From Neobacillus sp. WH10 (lineage in GTDB: Bacteria > Bacillota > Bacilli > Bacillales > Cytobacillaceae), in contig NZ_CP126110.1 in the NCBI RefSeq assembly GCF_030123405.1, forward strand, positions 4,588,001 through 4,652,000: DNA of 64,000 nt, read 5' to 3'. Both the position numbers and the translations under genes were made by a program. Shown one piece after another: positions 9,444 to 18,943 of the stretch (position 1 is the stretch's first letter; each line of letters opens with the position of its first letter). The notes beneath the pieces were generated by a model. The model was not told the origin of the DNA, ran no database searches, and saw only the letters and a list, made by a program, of their open reading frames with translations.

Positions 9444-11423
9444 TCATCCTTCCGCTTTCAACTCTAATAGTAAATCTCGAAGCTCTGCCGCTCGTTCAAA
9501 ATTAAGCGCTTTGGCTTCGGCCTTCATTTCTTTTTCCATTGTGGCAATCAATTTATCTTTTTCCTTTTTGCTCATCTTGCTAAACGATGCCGCTGGTGTG
9601 TACTCTTCCTGTTCCTCAGCTGCATGGGTGGCGCGAATGACATCACGGATTTCTTTTTGAATCGTCTGAGGAGTGACGCCGTGTTTCTTATTATATTCCT
9701 CTTGGATCTCACGGCGGCGCTTCGTCTCACTGATCGCCTTCTCCATTGAATCAGTTATTCGGTCGGCATACATGATCACGTGGCCGTTGGCATTCCGGGC
9801 GGCACGGCCGATGGTTTGGATTAACGAGCGTTCCGAACGAAGGAAGCCTTCTTTGTCCGCATCGAGAATCGTAATGAGGGAAACCTCAGGTATATCAAGA
9901 CCTTCACGGAGCAGGTTAATGCCGACAAGAACATCATATTTGCCAAGGCGGAGCTCACGGATAATTTCTATCCGTTCGAGTGTTTTAACCTCCGAATGCA
10001 AATATTGCACCTTGATGCCAATTTCTTTCAAGTAATCTGTTAGGTCCTCCGACATTTTTTTCGTTAATGTAGTGACAAGGACACGTTCATTTTTCTTAAT
10101 CCGCTCCTGAATTTCACCAATCAAGTCATCAATTTGTCCTTCGATTGGACGAACTTCGATTGTAGGATCGAGAAGCCCCGTCGGCCGGATGATTTGCTGA
10201 ATCATTTCTGGTGTGTGCTCCATTTCATACGGACCAGGTGTGGCTGATACAAAAATAGCATTGTGTACATGCTTTTCAAATTCATCAAAGGTGAGCGGTC
10301 TGTTATCAAGTGCTGACGGCAGACGGAAACCGTGGTCCACAAGAACCTGTTTCCTAGCTTTATCCCCATTGAACATCCCTCTTACTTGAGGGAGGGTAAC
10401 ATGTGACTCGTCAATTATCATCAGGAAGTCTTCCGGAAAATAATCAAGCAAGGTATACGGAGTAGAACCGGCAGGCCTTAGTGTCAGATGACGTGAGTAA
10501 TTCTCAATCCCTGAACAAAAGCCCATTTCTCGCATCATTTCCAGGTCGTAGCGTGTCCTCTGTTCAATCCGCTGTGCTTCGAGTAATTTATTGTCAGCCC
10601 GGAGGACGGCAAGCCGTTCCTCCAGTTCCTTTTCAATATTCTCGATCGCGACACGCATTTTCTCTTCTCGTGTTACGAAGTGGGATGCCGGGAAAATGGC
10701 CACGTGCTCGCGTTCGCCAATTATTTCTCCTGTAAGAGCATCAACTTCGCGAATACGATCAATTTCATCACCGAAAAATTCGACTCTCATACAATGCTCA
10801 TCACGTGAAACCGGGAAAATCTCCACAACATCCCCGCGAACACGGAATGTCCCCCGCTTGAAATCAATATCATTTCGTTCATATTGAATATCGACGAGGC
10901 GGTGGAGCAGCTGATTGCGCTCGATTTCCATCCCTGTTCTTAATGAAAGGACCATCTCGCGGTATTCTTCAGGCGAACCGAGACCGTAAATGCAGGAGAC
11001 ACTGGCGATGATAATGACATCCTTCCTCTCAAATAAAGAGGACGTTGCCGAGTGACGCAGTTTATCAATCTCATCGTTGATGCTGGCATCTTTTTCAATG
11101 AATGTATCTGTCTGGGGAACGTAGGCTTCTGGCTGATAGTAATCATAATAACTGACAAAATACTCCACTGCATTGTTCGGAAAAAACTCCTTGAACTCAC
11201 TGTAGAGCTGGCCGGCAAGTGTTTTGTTGTGGGCAATGACAAGGGTTGGTTTGTTTACCTCTTTAATGACGTTTGAAACAGTAAATGTCTTACCCGTACC
11301 AGTGGCGCCAAGGAGCGTTTGATGGCGTTTATTTTGCTTAATGCCTTCAACTAATTGGCGAATGGCCTCTGGTTGATCTCCTTGTGGCGAGTACTTTGAA
11401 ACTAAATCAAATTGATCCTTCAC
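9444..11423 (-). CDS. uvrB: Excinuclease ABC subunit B
   Basis: UvrB is the helicase-like DNA damage verification subunit. The 659-residue protein has Walker A GATGTGKTF, the beta-hairpin region YYDYYQPEAYVPQTDTFIEK, DESH box (IIDESHVTLPQ), motif VI QTIGRAARN, and a C-terminal UVR domain for UvrC binding (AEAKALNFERAAELRD). The start is GTG at 11423, with GGGAGGAAA upstream at normal spacing. A LexA-type operator lies 140 nt upstream, and uvrA follows in the same operon. Confidence 0.99.
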   Translation of the reverse strand: MKDQFDLVSKYSPQGDQPEAIRQLVEGIKQNKRHQTLLGATGTGKTFTVSNVIKEVNKPTLVIAHNKTLAGQLYSEFKEFFPNNAVEYFVSYYDYYQPEAYVPQTDTFIEKDASINDEIDKLRHSATSSLFERKDVIIIASVSCIYGLGSPEEYREMVLSLRTGMEIERNQLLHRLVDIQYERNDIDFKRGTFRVRGDVVEIFPVSRDEHCMRVEFFGDEIDRIREVDALTGEIIGEREHVAIFPASHFVTREEKMRVAIENIEKELEERLAVLRADNKLLEAQRIEQRTRYDLEMMREMGFCSGIENYSRHLTLRPAGSTPYTLLDYFPEDFLMIIDESHVTLPQVRGMFNGDKARKQVLVDHGFRLPSALDNRPLTFDEFEKHVHNAIFVSATPGPYEMEHTPEMIQQIIRPTGLLDPTIEVRPIEGQIDDLIGEIQERIKKNERVLVTTLTKKMSEDLTDYLKEIGIKVQYLHSEVKTLERIEIIRELRLGKYDVLVGINLLREGLDIPEVSLITILDADKEGFLRSERSLIQTIGRAARNANGHVIMYADRITDSMEKAISETKRRREIQEEYNKKHGVTPQTIQKEIRDVIRATHAAEEQEEYTPAASFSKMSKKEKDKLIATMEKEMKAEAKALNFERAAELRDLLLELKAEG

Positions 11424-11788
11424 AAAGGTTTCCTCCCGTTAAAAAAATCACTTTACAGCTTGAAAAATTTGTTTATAGACGGGATTAGGCTGAAAAGTGT
11501 AGTCTCTAAAAATTCATATTAACATTCTACCACATTCCCCCAAAAACAAACCAATAATATGCGAACTAGTATTCGATTTTTTTATTAATGGAGTTCATAA
11601 GAGTATTTTAGTATTTAAAAAAAAAATTAATTCTCAGAATTTTGGTTTCTAACGATGGCAGGACATTTTGTTTTGGGTCATTTTTTTGAACGATTGGTTC
11701 ACTTTTATCATGTATTGGCTCATTTTTCATGTGTTATGATTTTTTAACATTTTACACCAATTCCACAAAGACGATTTGTATCTTCAGC
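11424..11788. other. uvrB-csbA intergenic region
   Basis: It holds the uvrB promoter with its LexA box. Around 11640-11745 is a degenerate tract with repeats of the type GGYTCAYTTTT. I see no gene in it. Confidence 0.5.
11562..11575 (-). promoter_or_regulatory. LexA (SOS) box of the uvrBA promoter
   Basis: The minus strand reads CGAATACTAGTTCG, a near match to the B. subtilis LexA consensus CGAACN4GTTCG with one mismatch in the left half. A TATTAT -10 element follows at 11554-11559, so the box overlaps the core promoter, as expected for an SOS-repressed uvrB gene. Confidence 0.7.
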
Positions 11789-11819
11789 AAAAAAAAAGCC
11801 CGCCATAAACTGGCAGACT
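11789..11819 (-). terminator. Terminator of csbA
   Basis: On the minus strand an AGTCTGCCA / TGGCGGGCT hairpin is followed by nine T residues immediately after csbA. Confidence 0.85.
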
Positions 11820-11827
11820 TACGATTA

Positions 11828-12067
11828 TTAACTTTTTTTCACTGCTCGCGATTTCATTTTTGCCGCCAGCCAGAAGCCTGCGGTTAATGAAAAAGCATCA
11901 ATTACAATGAGAAAGAAGTCGTGAGTATAACCTTTATAGGCAGATGCAGCGATAAGTGCAATTGTTAAGACAAGACCGATAAGACGATTGTACGTGACAC
12001 GTGTAAAAAGTAAGACTAGTAACCCTGGCAAAATAAACGCCGATAAAAATTTTATAACCCCTATCAA
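11828..12067 (-). CDS. csbA: CsbA family general stress membrane protein
   Basis: A 79-residue protein with about three membrane segments, ending in a basic tail KMKSRAVKKS. Length, hydropathy and the position upstream of uvrB match B. subtilis CsbA, a SigB-controlled membrane protein of unknown function. The start is TTG at 12067 with AAGGTGGGAG upstream. I could not find a SigB promoter (GTTTAA/GGGTAT) in the short gap upstream, so its regulation may differ from B. subtilis. Confidence 0.8.
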   Translation of the reverse strand: MIGVIKFLSAFILPGLLVLLFTRVTYNRLIGLVLTIALIAASAYKGYTHDFFLIVIDAFSLTAGFWLAAKMKSRAVKKS

Positions 12068-12154
12068 TGGGCTCCCACCTTATTTAAAGATTTCTGTTAA
12101 TTCATTCTAGAAATTTATCCATAAAATTGCAACAAAAATATGACAAGTGCTTGT

Positions 12155-13606
12155 CTACTTTTCAATTTTTAGATAACCAGCCTCGCCTTTTTGATGATAA
12201 AATAAGCTGACCACTACAAATCCAATGAATGAAAGCACAATCGGCAGGACAACCGTATGAAGCCCAAATGCATTTGGATAAAAACGGTCTAATAGAATAT
12301 AAGACCCCATTCCTAAAATCATAGATGTGATGGCTCCGTATTTATTTCCTTTACTCCAGTACAATCCCAATATGACCGGCCAGATAAAGACTGATTCTAG
12401 ACCACCAAATGAAAATAAATTTAGCCAGACGATTAAATCAGGCGGACTCAAGGCCAGAAGAATCACCAGGATGCCAATAATAGCCGTGACACTAAAGCTG
12501 ACCTTTTTCACATGGTCATCGCCGGCATTCGGCTTGATGTAATTTAAATACACATCCTTAACCAGTGCGGAACTTACCAAAATCAGCAGAGCATCCACCG
12601 TCGACATGATAGCCGCCATTGGGGCAGCAAGGACAATACCGGCAACAAAGGGCGGCAGGACCTTCATAGATAACAAGGGCATGACGGTATCACCGATTTC
12701 TACTCCCGGAAGCACTGGTCTTGCGAAAACACCAATAAGATGCATACCAAGCATGATGAATCCGACAACAATCGTTCCGATTATGATGGCGCTGTGCATT
12801 GCCTTAGAATTCTTGTAAGACATCGCTCTTACCGTTATTTGCGGCAGCCCAACCACACCTATTCCCACTAAAATCCAAAAGGAAGAAACATAGGCTGGTG
12901 TGAGGTTTCCCTCTGCACCAAATGGACTAATCAAGTTCGGATTTTCCGCTGCTAAATCGGAAATGATCTTCGGGATTCCACCGCCTGCTTTAATGGTAGC
13001 TATCAGAAGTATCAACGTTCCTACGAACATAACGACGCCCTGAACGGCATCGGTTAGGGCAACGGCCCGGAAGCCGCCGACAATGACAAAGACAAGGACG
13101 GAAAAGGCAAAGATTAATAGAGCTGTTGTGTACGGTAAGCCTGTAAGTGATTCAACCAGCCGTGCACCGCCAATCCATTGGGCGGTCATCGATGAAAAAA
13201 GAAAGATAATGATGCTTGCCGCTGATACGATTACAACGGTTTTACTTTTATACCGCTCTTTAAGAAAGTCGATAAGGGTAATGGCCTTATATTGACGCGC
13301 GACAATCGCAAATTTCTTTCCTAAAACCATTAACGTAAAATAACCGGTTGCGAGCTGGGCCATTGCAAGCAGCACCCATCCTAACCCTTGCGTATAGGCG
13401 ATACCTGGGCCGCCGATAAAACTGCTTGCACTTCCATACGTTGCCACCATAGTCATCGCCAAGATGAACCCGCCCATTTGCCGCTCACCTAGAAAATATT
13501 CCTCGAGGAACGAATTGGATTTGAGGACAAATTTATTTGACCAAAATCCAACAGCAAAAATAATAAGTAAGAAAATGATTAATGGGGTAATAACGGCCCA
13601 ATTCAC
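12155..13606 (-). CDS. panF: Sodium/pantothenate symporter
   Basis: A 483-residue sodium:solute symporter family protein with about 13 membrane segments. Conserved SSF features are GFWSNKF, YLGSFGERQMGGFILAMTM-like text in the first loop (here EYFLGERQMGGFILAMTMVA), TYGSASSFIGGPG, and the SSF loop GGFRAVALTDAVQG near residue 180. Its partner upstream is a YhdT-type small membrane protein, overlapping by 4 nt. That pair is characteristic of panF and supports pantothenate rather than proline or sugar as substrate. Confidence 0.85.
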   Translation of the reverse strand: MNWAVITPLIIFLLIIFAVGFWSNKFVLKSNSFLEEYFLGERQMGGFILAMTMVATYGSASSFIGGPGIAYTQGLGWVLLAMAQLATGYFTLMVLGKKFAIVARQYKAITLIDFLKERYKSKTVVIVSAASIIIFLFSSMTAQWIGGARLVESLTGLPYTTALLIFAFSVLVFVIVGGFRAVALTDAVQGVVMFVGTLILLIATIKAGGGIPKIISDLAAENPNLISPFGAEGNLTPAYVSSFWILVGIGVVGLPQITVRAMSYKNSKAMHSAIIIGTIVVGFIMLGMHLIGVFARPVLPGVEIGDTVMPLLSMKVLPPFVAGIVLAAPMAAIMSTVDALLILVSSALVKDVYLNYIKPNAGDDHVKKVSFSVTAIIGILVILLALSPPDLIVWLNLFSFGGLESVFIWPVILGLYWSKGNKYGAITSMILGMGSYILLDRFYPNAFGLHTVVLPIVLSFIGFVVVSLFYHQKGEAGYLKIEK

Positions 13607-13887
13607 TTGATGTTCCCCTCTTCCTCTTCGAAGGGAACATCTTTAAACAAGAATTTCACCGTCAGAATAACAAGAATAACCATGACTACAAATCCTGCGA
13701 TACAACTGTAAAAGAACCATGCAGGAAAACCAAATATGTATGTATATTTTTCAACTTTATCCGAACCGAGACCATAAGCAAACCCATACCACCAGATAAA
13801 ATTGATGATAACGAGGACAACTCCTATTAGCGCTTCCCTATGTGCGATTTTAAAACGCTTGTCCAGCGGATGAACTGTGTGTTTCAA
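13603..13887 (-). CDS. yhdT: YhdT family (DUF997) membrane protein
   Basis: A 94-residue protein with two membrane segments: REALIGVVLVIINFIWWYGF and, in the second half, FPAWFFYSCIAGFVV. The GLGS and FPAWFF motifs are typical of DUF997/YhdT. It overlaps the panF start in an ATGA-like junction, which implies translational coupling and a possible accessory role in pantothenate uptake. No independent function is known. Confidence 0.85.
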   Translation of the reverse strand: MKHTVHPLDKRFKIAHREALIGVVLVIINFIWWYGFAYGLGSDKVEKYTYIFGFPAWFFYSCIAGFVVMVILVILTVKFLFKDVPFEEEEGNIK

Positions 13888-14256
13888 CAGTATTCCTCCT
13901 CAAATTGTGGTTACATTATTTTAAACTAACAATGAACATTTTACCAAACAAACTCGAGAGATAAAGAAAAATGCACAAAAAAAACTTATCAGAATGTGTA
14001 AATGATTCAGCACACTTTATCATCCTATGAAAAGATTCCTGCTTCAAGAAATTCAACAGCTTCTATATAGTATATAACCTAATCCATCGTATGTTGAGAT
14101 AGACCCATTACTCTTAAGAAAAATGTCACTCAAGATCTTCTCTTACATAATACATTCCCATTAAGAATATATATGAACAGGATTATTTATCTATTTTACA
14201 TTCTTACCTTGGCTAAGATTTTTGAAGATAGCAATTTAGAGTAGGGAGAGAAGGAG
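13888..14256. other. Divergent intergenic region between yhdT and the MpaB-type gene
   Basis: AT-rich sequence between divergent genes that must contain both promoters. I see no convincing gene, repeat or structured RNA in it. The plus-strand gene has AGGGAGAGAAGGAG directly before its ATG. Confidence 0.4.
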
Positions 14257-15384
14257 ATGCTATATACAGACGAATTTATGGAATGTTTACGGATGGAAGG
14301 CGATCCGATTCCTGACCAGATCATTGAAGAATTATTTGAGAACAGTCAGGTTGGTACAGTAAACGCTTTGTTACGACAACTAATGAACAACGATCAGTCT
14401 TATCCTGAAGAGTTACCCGACAACATTGAATTTTGGCTTAAGGATACAGCCTGTTGTCCAGATGGGGTTGACTGGGCTCGAATGAGAAATGCAGCTGAAT
14501 TATTTCAAGAACACGGTATTGCCATCACACTACTACTAGCAACAAGCTCGCTTGTGCATTGTTATGCAGCTCGTAAAGGTGTTAAGGTCCTTACGTTTAG
14601 TTATCGATTAGGGCAAAATGCTTACCGCAGGATAGCAGAAACTGGACAATTCGTCCTTCAAATCATGTCCCCAGGGGGACTTGAATCAGGAGGTCAAGGA
14701 ATCAAATCGATTCAAAAAGTCCGTTTAATGCATTCAGCTATCCGGCACTTGATTCAAAAAACAGGCAGATGGGACGAAAAGGAACTCGGTATCCCTATTT
14801 GTCAGGAGGATTTACTTGGTACTCTATTAACCTTTTCTAGTGTGATTATTGATGGTCTTCGCCGTTTAGGTATGAAAGTAACAGAAGAACAGGCTGAAGA
14901 TTATCTATACTTTTGGAAAATTGTCGGGGGCATGATGGGGATTCGCGAGGATATTATTCCACAAACCATGGAACAGTCTGCAATATTAGCAGAAACAATT
15001 GGAAGGCGTCACCATGGCCCTTCTCCCGAGGGGGTACAAATGACTCGAGCTCTTCTTGAATTTCATGCCGACCTTATTCCTGGTCAGATGTTTGACAACA
15101 TTGTCCCTGCTCTGATTAGAGAATTAGTGGGGGACGAAATAGCAGATTGGATGGAAGTTCCCCGCTCTGATTGGCAAAAGTTAATGAAGATCAAAGAACT
15201 AATGGGTTTATTTCTAGATTCCGATTATACAGGTGTTTTAGGAAGTATGACGAATCGGCTTGGGCTGGCATTGTTGCAGCGTCAGTCACTTGCTATGACA
15301 GATTATGAATATACCCCGTTTCTCATACCAACAGAACTTCGAAAGGTATGGGGAATTTCTGAAAATAAGGATAAAGGTGTGTAA
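14257..15384 (+). CDS. Oxygenase MpaB family protein (DUF2236, rubber-oxygenase-like fold)
   Basis: A 375-residue soluble protein. The middle carries RIAETGQFVLQIMSPGGL followed by a glycine-rich stretch and KVRLMHSAIRHLI (about residues 166-178). That pattern is the ETG/TxxFV plus VRxMHAxxR core of DUF2236, which includes fungal MpaB and the latex-clearing protein Lcp, where the histidine binds heme b. Further support is the LLTFSSVIIDGLRRLG segment. By family knowledge it would be a heme-dependent oxygenase, but the substrate is unknown. It is a single gene, and its low-GC codon use resembles its neighbours. A short in-frame continuation after its TAA looks like a remnant of another gene. 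Confidence 0.7.
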   Translation: MLYTDEFMECLRMEGDPIPDQIIEELFENSQVGTVNALLRQLMNNDQSYPEELPDNIEFWLKDTACCPDGVDWARMRNAAELFQEHGIAITLLLATSSLVHCYAARKGVKVLTFSYRLGQNAYRRIAETGQFVLQIMSPGGLESGGQGIKSIQKVRLMHSAIRHLIQKTGRWDEKELGIPICQEDLLGTLLTFSSVIIDGLRRLGMKVTEEQAEDYLYFWKIVGGMMGIREDIIPQTMEQSAILAETIGRRHHGPSPEGVQMTRALLEFHADLIPGQMFDNIVPALIRELVGDEIADWMEVPRSDWQKLMKIKELMGLFLDSDYTGVLGSMTNRLGLALLQRQSLAMTDYEYTPFLIPTELRKVWGISENKDKGV

Positions 15385-15480
15385 AAAAAGAAAAAAGTTT
15401 ATGTTCTCATACTTGGCGGAGGATCTTCAGGCTATGAGCAAGGGACATCCGAAATTGGTTGCCACATCTTAAGGAAGTAG
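15385..15480 (+). pseudogene. Remnant resembling the N-terminus of a Rossmann-fold flavoprotein
   Basis: Directly after the TAA of the DUF2236 gene the same frame reads KKKKVYVLILGGGSSGYEQG and then stops at 15480. A beta-strand plus GGGSSG is the usual opening of an NAD(P)/FAD-binding domain. No start codon or continuation follows, so it is at most a gene fragment. The match is short, and chance cannot be excluded. Confidence 0.25.
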
Positions 15481-15540
15481 CTGTCCACCCCATCAGTTGA
15501 AAACAACGTTATCTGTTTTAAATAATTTAGCGACTGAAAT

Positions 15541-15581
15541 AAAAAAGGGGTTACGTTGTTAAAAACGTGTCCCCCTTTTTT
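15541..15581. terminator. Bidirectional terminator between the DUF2236 gene and czcD
   Basis: AAAAAAGGGG and CCCCCTTTTTT arms flank a short internal stem. The hairpin serves both convergent genes. Confidence 0.75.
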
Positions 15582-15589
15582 AATATTAA

Positions 15590-16543
15590 CTAGTTACACG
15601 TCCCGTGCGGGCATGGGCAGCCGTTTGTTTCTTTTTCGACTTGGATGGTACTGTGTTCGATGTGAAATTCATCATGAAGGATCCGCTGCGAATGTAATAG
15701 GATATCATCATGAACTCCTTCATCGGAGATGGTAATATGGCAGCTTAAAACAGGATATCCGGAAGTGATCGTCCAGATATGAAGGTCATGGACTTCCTTT
15801 ACGAGCGAAATCCTGCCAAGTGCGGCTTTCACTTGATTCATATCAATTTGCGTTGGAGCACCCTCCATTAAAATATGAAAAGAATCTTTAGTTACGCGGA
15901 ATCCGCTGACAAGGATCAAGGCAGCAACAATAACACTGGCAATCGGGTCGGCAATACCCCAGCCGAAAAACATGATCAAGAGTGCCGCAATAATCGCTCC
16001 GACCGACCCGAGCATATCACCAATGACATGTAAAAAGGCACTTCTGACATTCAAGTTTTCATCCTTGTCACCTTGCATTAATATCCAAGCAGCAATAATG
16101 TTTACTACTAATCCCGTTACCGATATGACCAGCATCCCTGTACTTTGCACTTCCGGGGGAGCGAAAAAGCGCTGGATGGCTTCATAAAAAATAAATATGG
16201 AAATGACTATCAGCGTTAATCCGTTCAGTGCTGCTGCAATAATTTCAAATCGTTTATAGCCATAGGTTTTTTCTTGGGAAACCTTCTTCTCACCGAGCTT
16301 AATCGCGAAGAAGCTTAACCCAAGTGCTGCGGCGTCACTAAGCATGTGACCGGCGTCAGACAATAGTGCCAAACTGTTTGTCAGTAGTCCTCCGATTACT
16401 TCGACAATCATAAATGCGGCAATCAGAATAAAGGAACTCAATAAGGCTTTTTTGTTCCCTGTATGTGAATGACCATGTGAGTGGCCGTGTGAATGACCAT
16501 GTGAGTGGCCGTGTGAATGGCCATGATGGTGATGATGACCCAT
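15590..16543 (-). CDS. czcD: CDF family zinc/cobalt/cadmium efflux protein with His-rich N-terminus
   Basis: A 317-residue cation diffusion facilitator with six membrane segments. The first 27 residues are a histidine-rich tract of HHHHHG followed by six GHSH-type repeats, which would bind metal. CDF motifs are SLALLSDAGHMLSDAAALGL (residues about 53-72), in which HxxxD is the transport site, and GVHDD/CPCPHGTC at the cytoplasmic C-terminus. It exports divalent cations in exchange for protons or potassium. It lies next to a Cd/Zn P-type ATPase on the same strand. An AAGAGCC/GGGCTCTT hairpin lies in its leader, before the GGGGGG ribosome site. Confidence 0.92.
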   Translation of the reverse strand: MGHHHHHGHSHGHSHGHSHGHSHGHSHTGNKKALLSSFILIAAFMIVEVIGGLLTNSLALLSDAGHMLSDAAALGLSFFAIKLGEKKVSQEKTYGYKRFEIIAAALNGLTLIVISIFIFYEAIQRFFAPPEVQSTGMLVISVTGLVVNIIAAWILMQGDKDENLNVRSAFLHVIGDMLGSVGAIIAALLIMFFGWGIADPIASVIVAALILVSGFRVTKDSFHILMEGAPTQIDMNQVKAALGRISLVKEVHDLHIWTITSGYPVLSCHITISDEGVHDDILLHSQRILHDEFHIEHSTIQVEKETNGCPCPHGTCN

Positions 16544-16876
16544 GTTTATCCCCCCAAGAGCCCCATGGCTGCGGCTCTTTTATTTTTCTCTTTTCTAAAA
16601 CGAAATTGTTACGAATAAGGATAGTTTTTTCTAAAGTTTTTGTTTCGATTCATACCGCGGATTTAAACCGCTAATTTCCATTAGGAAAAAAATCAACTTA
16701 TAAAAGTATGGACTAGCTTCGCAAATAAACGGACTAGTTTCACAAATAAACAAGCGATATTCGCAAATATGATCGTTTTTTAAAACAAACAATGCCTCTG
16801 AAATTCATTTTATCAGCGAATTTTTCATTTTATCAGCGAAAATTCATAATTTATCAGCGAATCATGAAAATAACTG
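16544..16876. repeat. Gene-free stretch with TTATCAGCGAA words and TTCGCAAATA words
   Basis: Between cadA and czcD. TTTATCAGCGAA occurs three times at about 20-nt spacing (16810-16862), and a TTCGCAAATAAAC-type word recurs three times at 16710-16770. A related TTTATCGGCGAA occurs at 28600. These look like non-coding word tracts. No gene is supported. Confidence 0.6.
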
Positions 16877-18943
16877 CTATTCTTTTACCCGCAACAGTCT
16901 TAAGCCGTTAAACGTGACGAGTAATGTTACCCCCATATCCGCAAAAATCGCAATCCACAAGGTCAGCCAGCCGGGAACGACGAGCAGAAGTGCCGCTAGT
17001 TTCACAACAAGTGATATTGTGATATTTTGCTTGATGATCCGGAGGGTTTTCCGGCTTAATTTAATCGTAAACGGCAGCTTTTTTAAGTCGTCATTCATTA
17101 AAGCAATATCCGCTGTTTCTAAAGCAGTATCCGTTCCAGCCCCGCCCATCGCAATACCGACTGTCGCAGAAGCGAGTGCCGGCGCATCATTAACTCCATC
17201 TCCGACCATCCCAACCCTGCCAAATTGAGCTTTTAATTGTTTGATAAAATTCAATTTATCCTCTGGCAGCAGCTCCGCTTCAATTCCAGTCACGCCAACA
17301 TGACGGCCAATTGCCTCAGCAGTGGCTTGGTTGTCTCCTGTTAGTAAAATGGTGTGTTCAATGCCGAGTTCCTGGAGTCGTTTCATTACATGCCGGCTGC
17401 TTTCACGAACTTCATCAGCAACCGCTATTAGACCAAGGATTTCTTTATCCGTTCCGGCAATCATCACGGTTTTGCCCTCATTTTGAAGAACAGATATTTG
17501 TTCAATGATTTCTCCTGAGATGTTATTAAACAATTTCTTATTCCCAACTCGGTACTCTATCCCGTTAACCACCCCTTTGATGCCCTTGCCGGTCATCGAG
17601 GTAAACTCCGAAACTACCTCATCAAAGGACGGATATGCTGCTTTTTTGATAATGGCACTAGCAAGCGGGTGCTGCGACTTGCTTTCTAATGCGGCAATAA
17701 TAGTGAGCAGATTCTCATCACCGCTATAGTTGATGAAGTCTGTCACAACCGGCACCCCTTTTGTCAGCGTGCCTGTTTTATCAAAGGCAATTGCTTTCAC
17801 TGCTCCTAATTCCTCTAAATAATTGCCTCCCTTAATCAGCACACCATTCCGGGCCGCATTTCCAACCGCAGTAACGATAGAAACTGGTGTAGAAATAACA
17901 AGTGCACATGGACAGCCGACGACCAAAACGGCAAGACCTTGATAAATCCATTCCTGCCAGTTCCCCGCAAACACGAGCGGCGGAACAAGGGCAACCAACG
18001 CCGCAACTGCCATAATCGCTGGAGTGTAGTACTTCGCAAAACGGTCGACAAACTGCTGTGATGGAGCCTTTTCTGCCTGCGCTTCCTCCACTAAATGAAT
18101 GATTTTCGCAATAGCCGTATCATCTACGAGTCTGCTGACCTTTATTTTTAAAAATCCTTCTTCATTTAACGTGCCTGCAAACACTTCATCGTTGACAGCT
18201 TTTTCAACAGGCACAGATTCGCCGGTTATCGCTGCTTGGTTAATAGAGGAATGTCCTTCGACAATAATTCCATCCATTGCAATCATTTGACCTGGTTTAA
18301 CAATCATTAAATCGCCAACTTCAATATCTTCAGCCTTTAGAAGCAGTTCTTCGCCATTCCTGACAACAAGCGCTTCCGTAGGTGCCATTTCCATCAACGA
18401 GCGAATTGATGCCCTTGCCTTATCCATTGAATAGCCTTCAAGAACTTCACTAATAGCGAACAAAATAACAACGACTGCCCCTTCGCTCCACTCGCCAATA
18501 ATCGCAGCGCCGATAATAGCAATTGTCATTAACGTTTTCATATCAAAATCAAGACGGATTAAATTTTTCAAGCCTGTTTGAAAAAGAGGAAATCCTCCTA
18601 GTAAAATTGCTGCTGCAAATAGAATGTTGTTCGAAAATATATATCCGAAAGAGAGAAATAACACTGACAGTCCAAGCAACCAATACCGTTTCCAAAAGGG
18701 TTCCTTTGGGATCACAGGCTGCTTTTCTTTTTCCGGAAAAATCGTTAATTTTTCAAAGGCTCCTACTTCATGCAATTCTTCTAAAGTGGCACTACCGTAA
18801 ACTGTCAGCTTTGAGGCACCAAAGTTTACTTTTGCTTCAACAACACCATCCAGGTGCTGTACGTTCTTTTCGAACTTTGCGGCACAGCTTGCTCAGGAAA
18901 AGCCCTGTACACGATAGACTTGTTTTTCAATCGCTTCACTCAC
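16877..18943 (-). CDS. cadA: Heavy-metal P1B-type ATPase (CadA-like) with in-frame UGA in the HMA CxxC motif; candidate selenoprotein
   Basis: This is a Zn/Cd/Pb-exporting P-type ATPase. From the GTG at 18943 (GGAGGAGGTG upstream, start overlapping the regulator's stop) the frame reads VSEAIEKQVYRVQGFS, then UGA (18893-18895), then ASCAAKFEKNVQHLDG and the rest of an HMA domain, then a normal ATPase. Family members have cysteine at the UGA position (GFSCxxCA). If UGA is read through, the product has 688 residues with Sec17-Ala-Ser-Cys20. Otherwise only the part from an internal ATG at 18775 (632 residues, no HMA domain) could be made. Core motifs are intact: CPCALVIS, DKTGTLTKG, GDGVNDAPAL. 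A hairpin GTTC-GAAAA-GAAC sits 21 nt after the UGA. Confidence 0.88.
18854..18895 (-). promoter_or_regulatory. Candidate bacterial SECIS element: UGA codon and downstream hairpin in cadA
   Basis: Minus strand. The UGA at 18895-18893 is followed by 21 nt, in which GTTC forms the 5' arm, then a GAAAA loop and a GAAC 3' arm. An outer GCTGT/ACAGC pairing extends the stem below. A small apical loop with G in its first two bases, at this distance, fits the bacterial SECIS consensus as I know it. It is inferred by eye, without energy calculation. Confidence 0.45.

Noticed and set aside
16544..16680. NiCo (czcD) riboswitch upstream of czcD
   Set aside because: I could not find the conserved junction sequences, only one short hairpin.
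18775..18943. cadA as a pseudogene through a simple nonsense mutation
   Set aside because: Not excluded, but the UGA lies exactly on a CxxC Cys and the rest of the gene shows no decay. A second gene has the same pattern, so recoding is the better first hypothesis.
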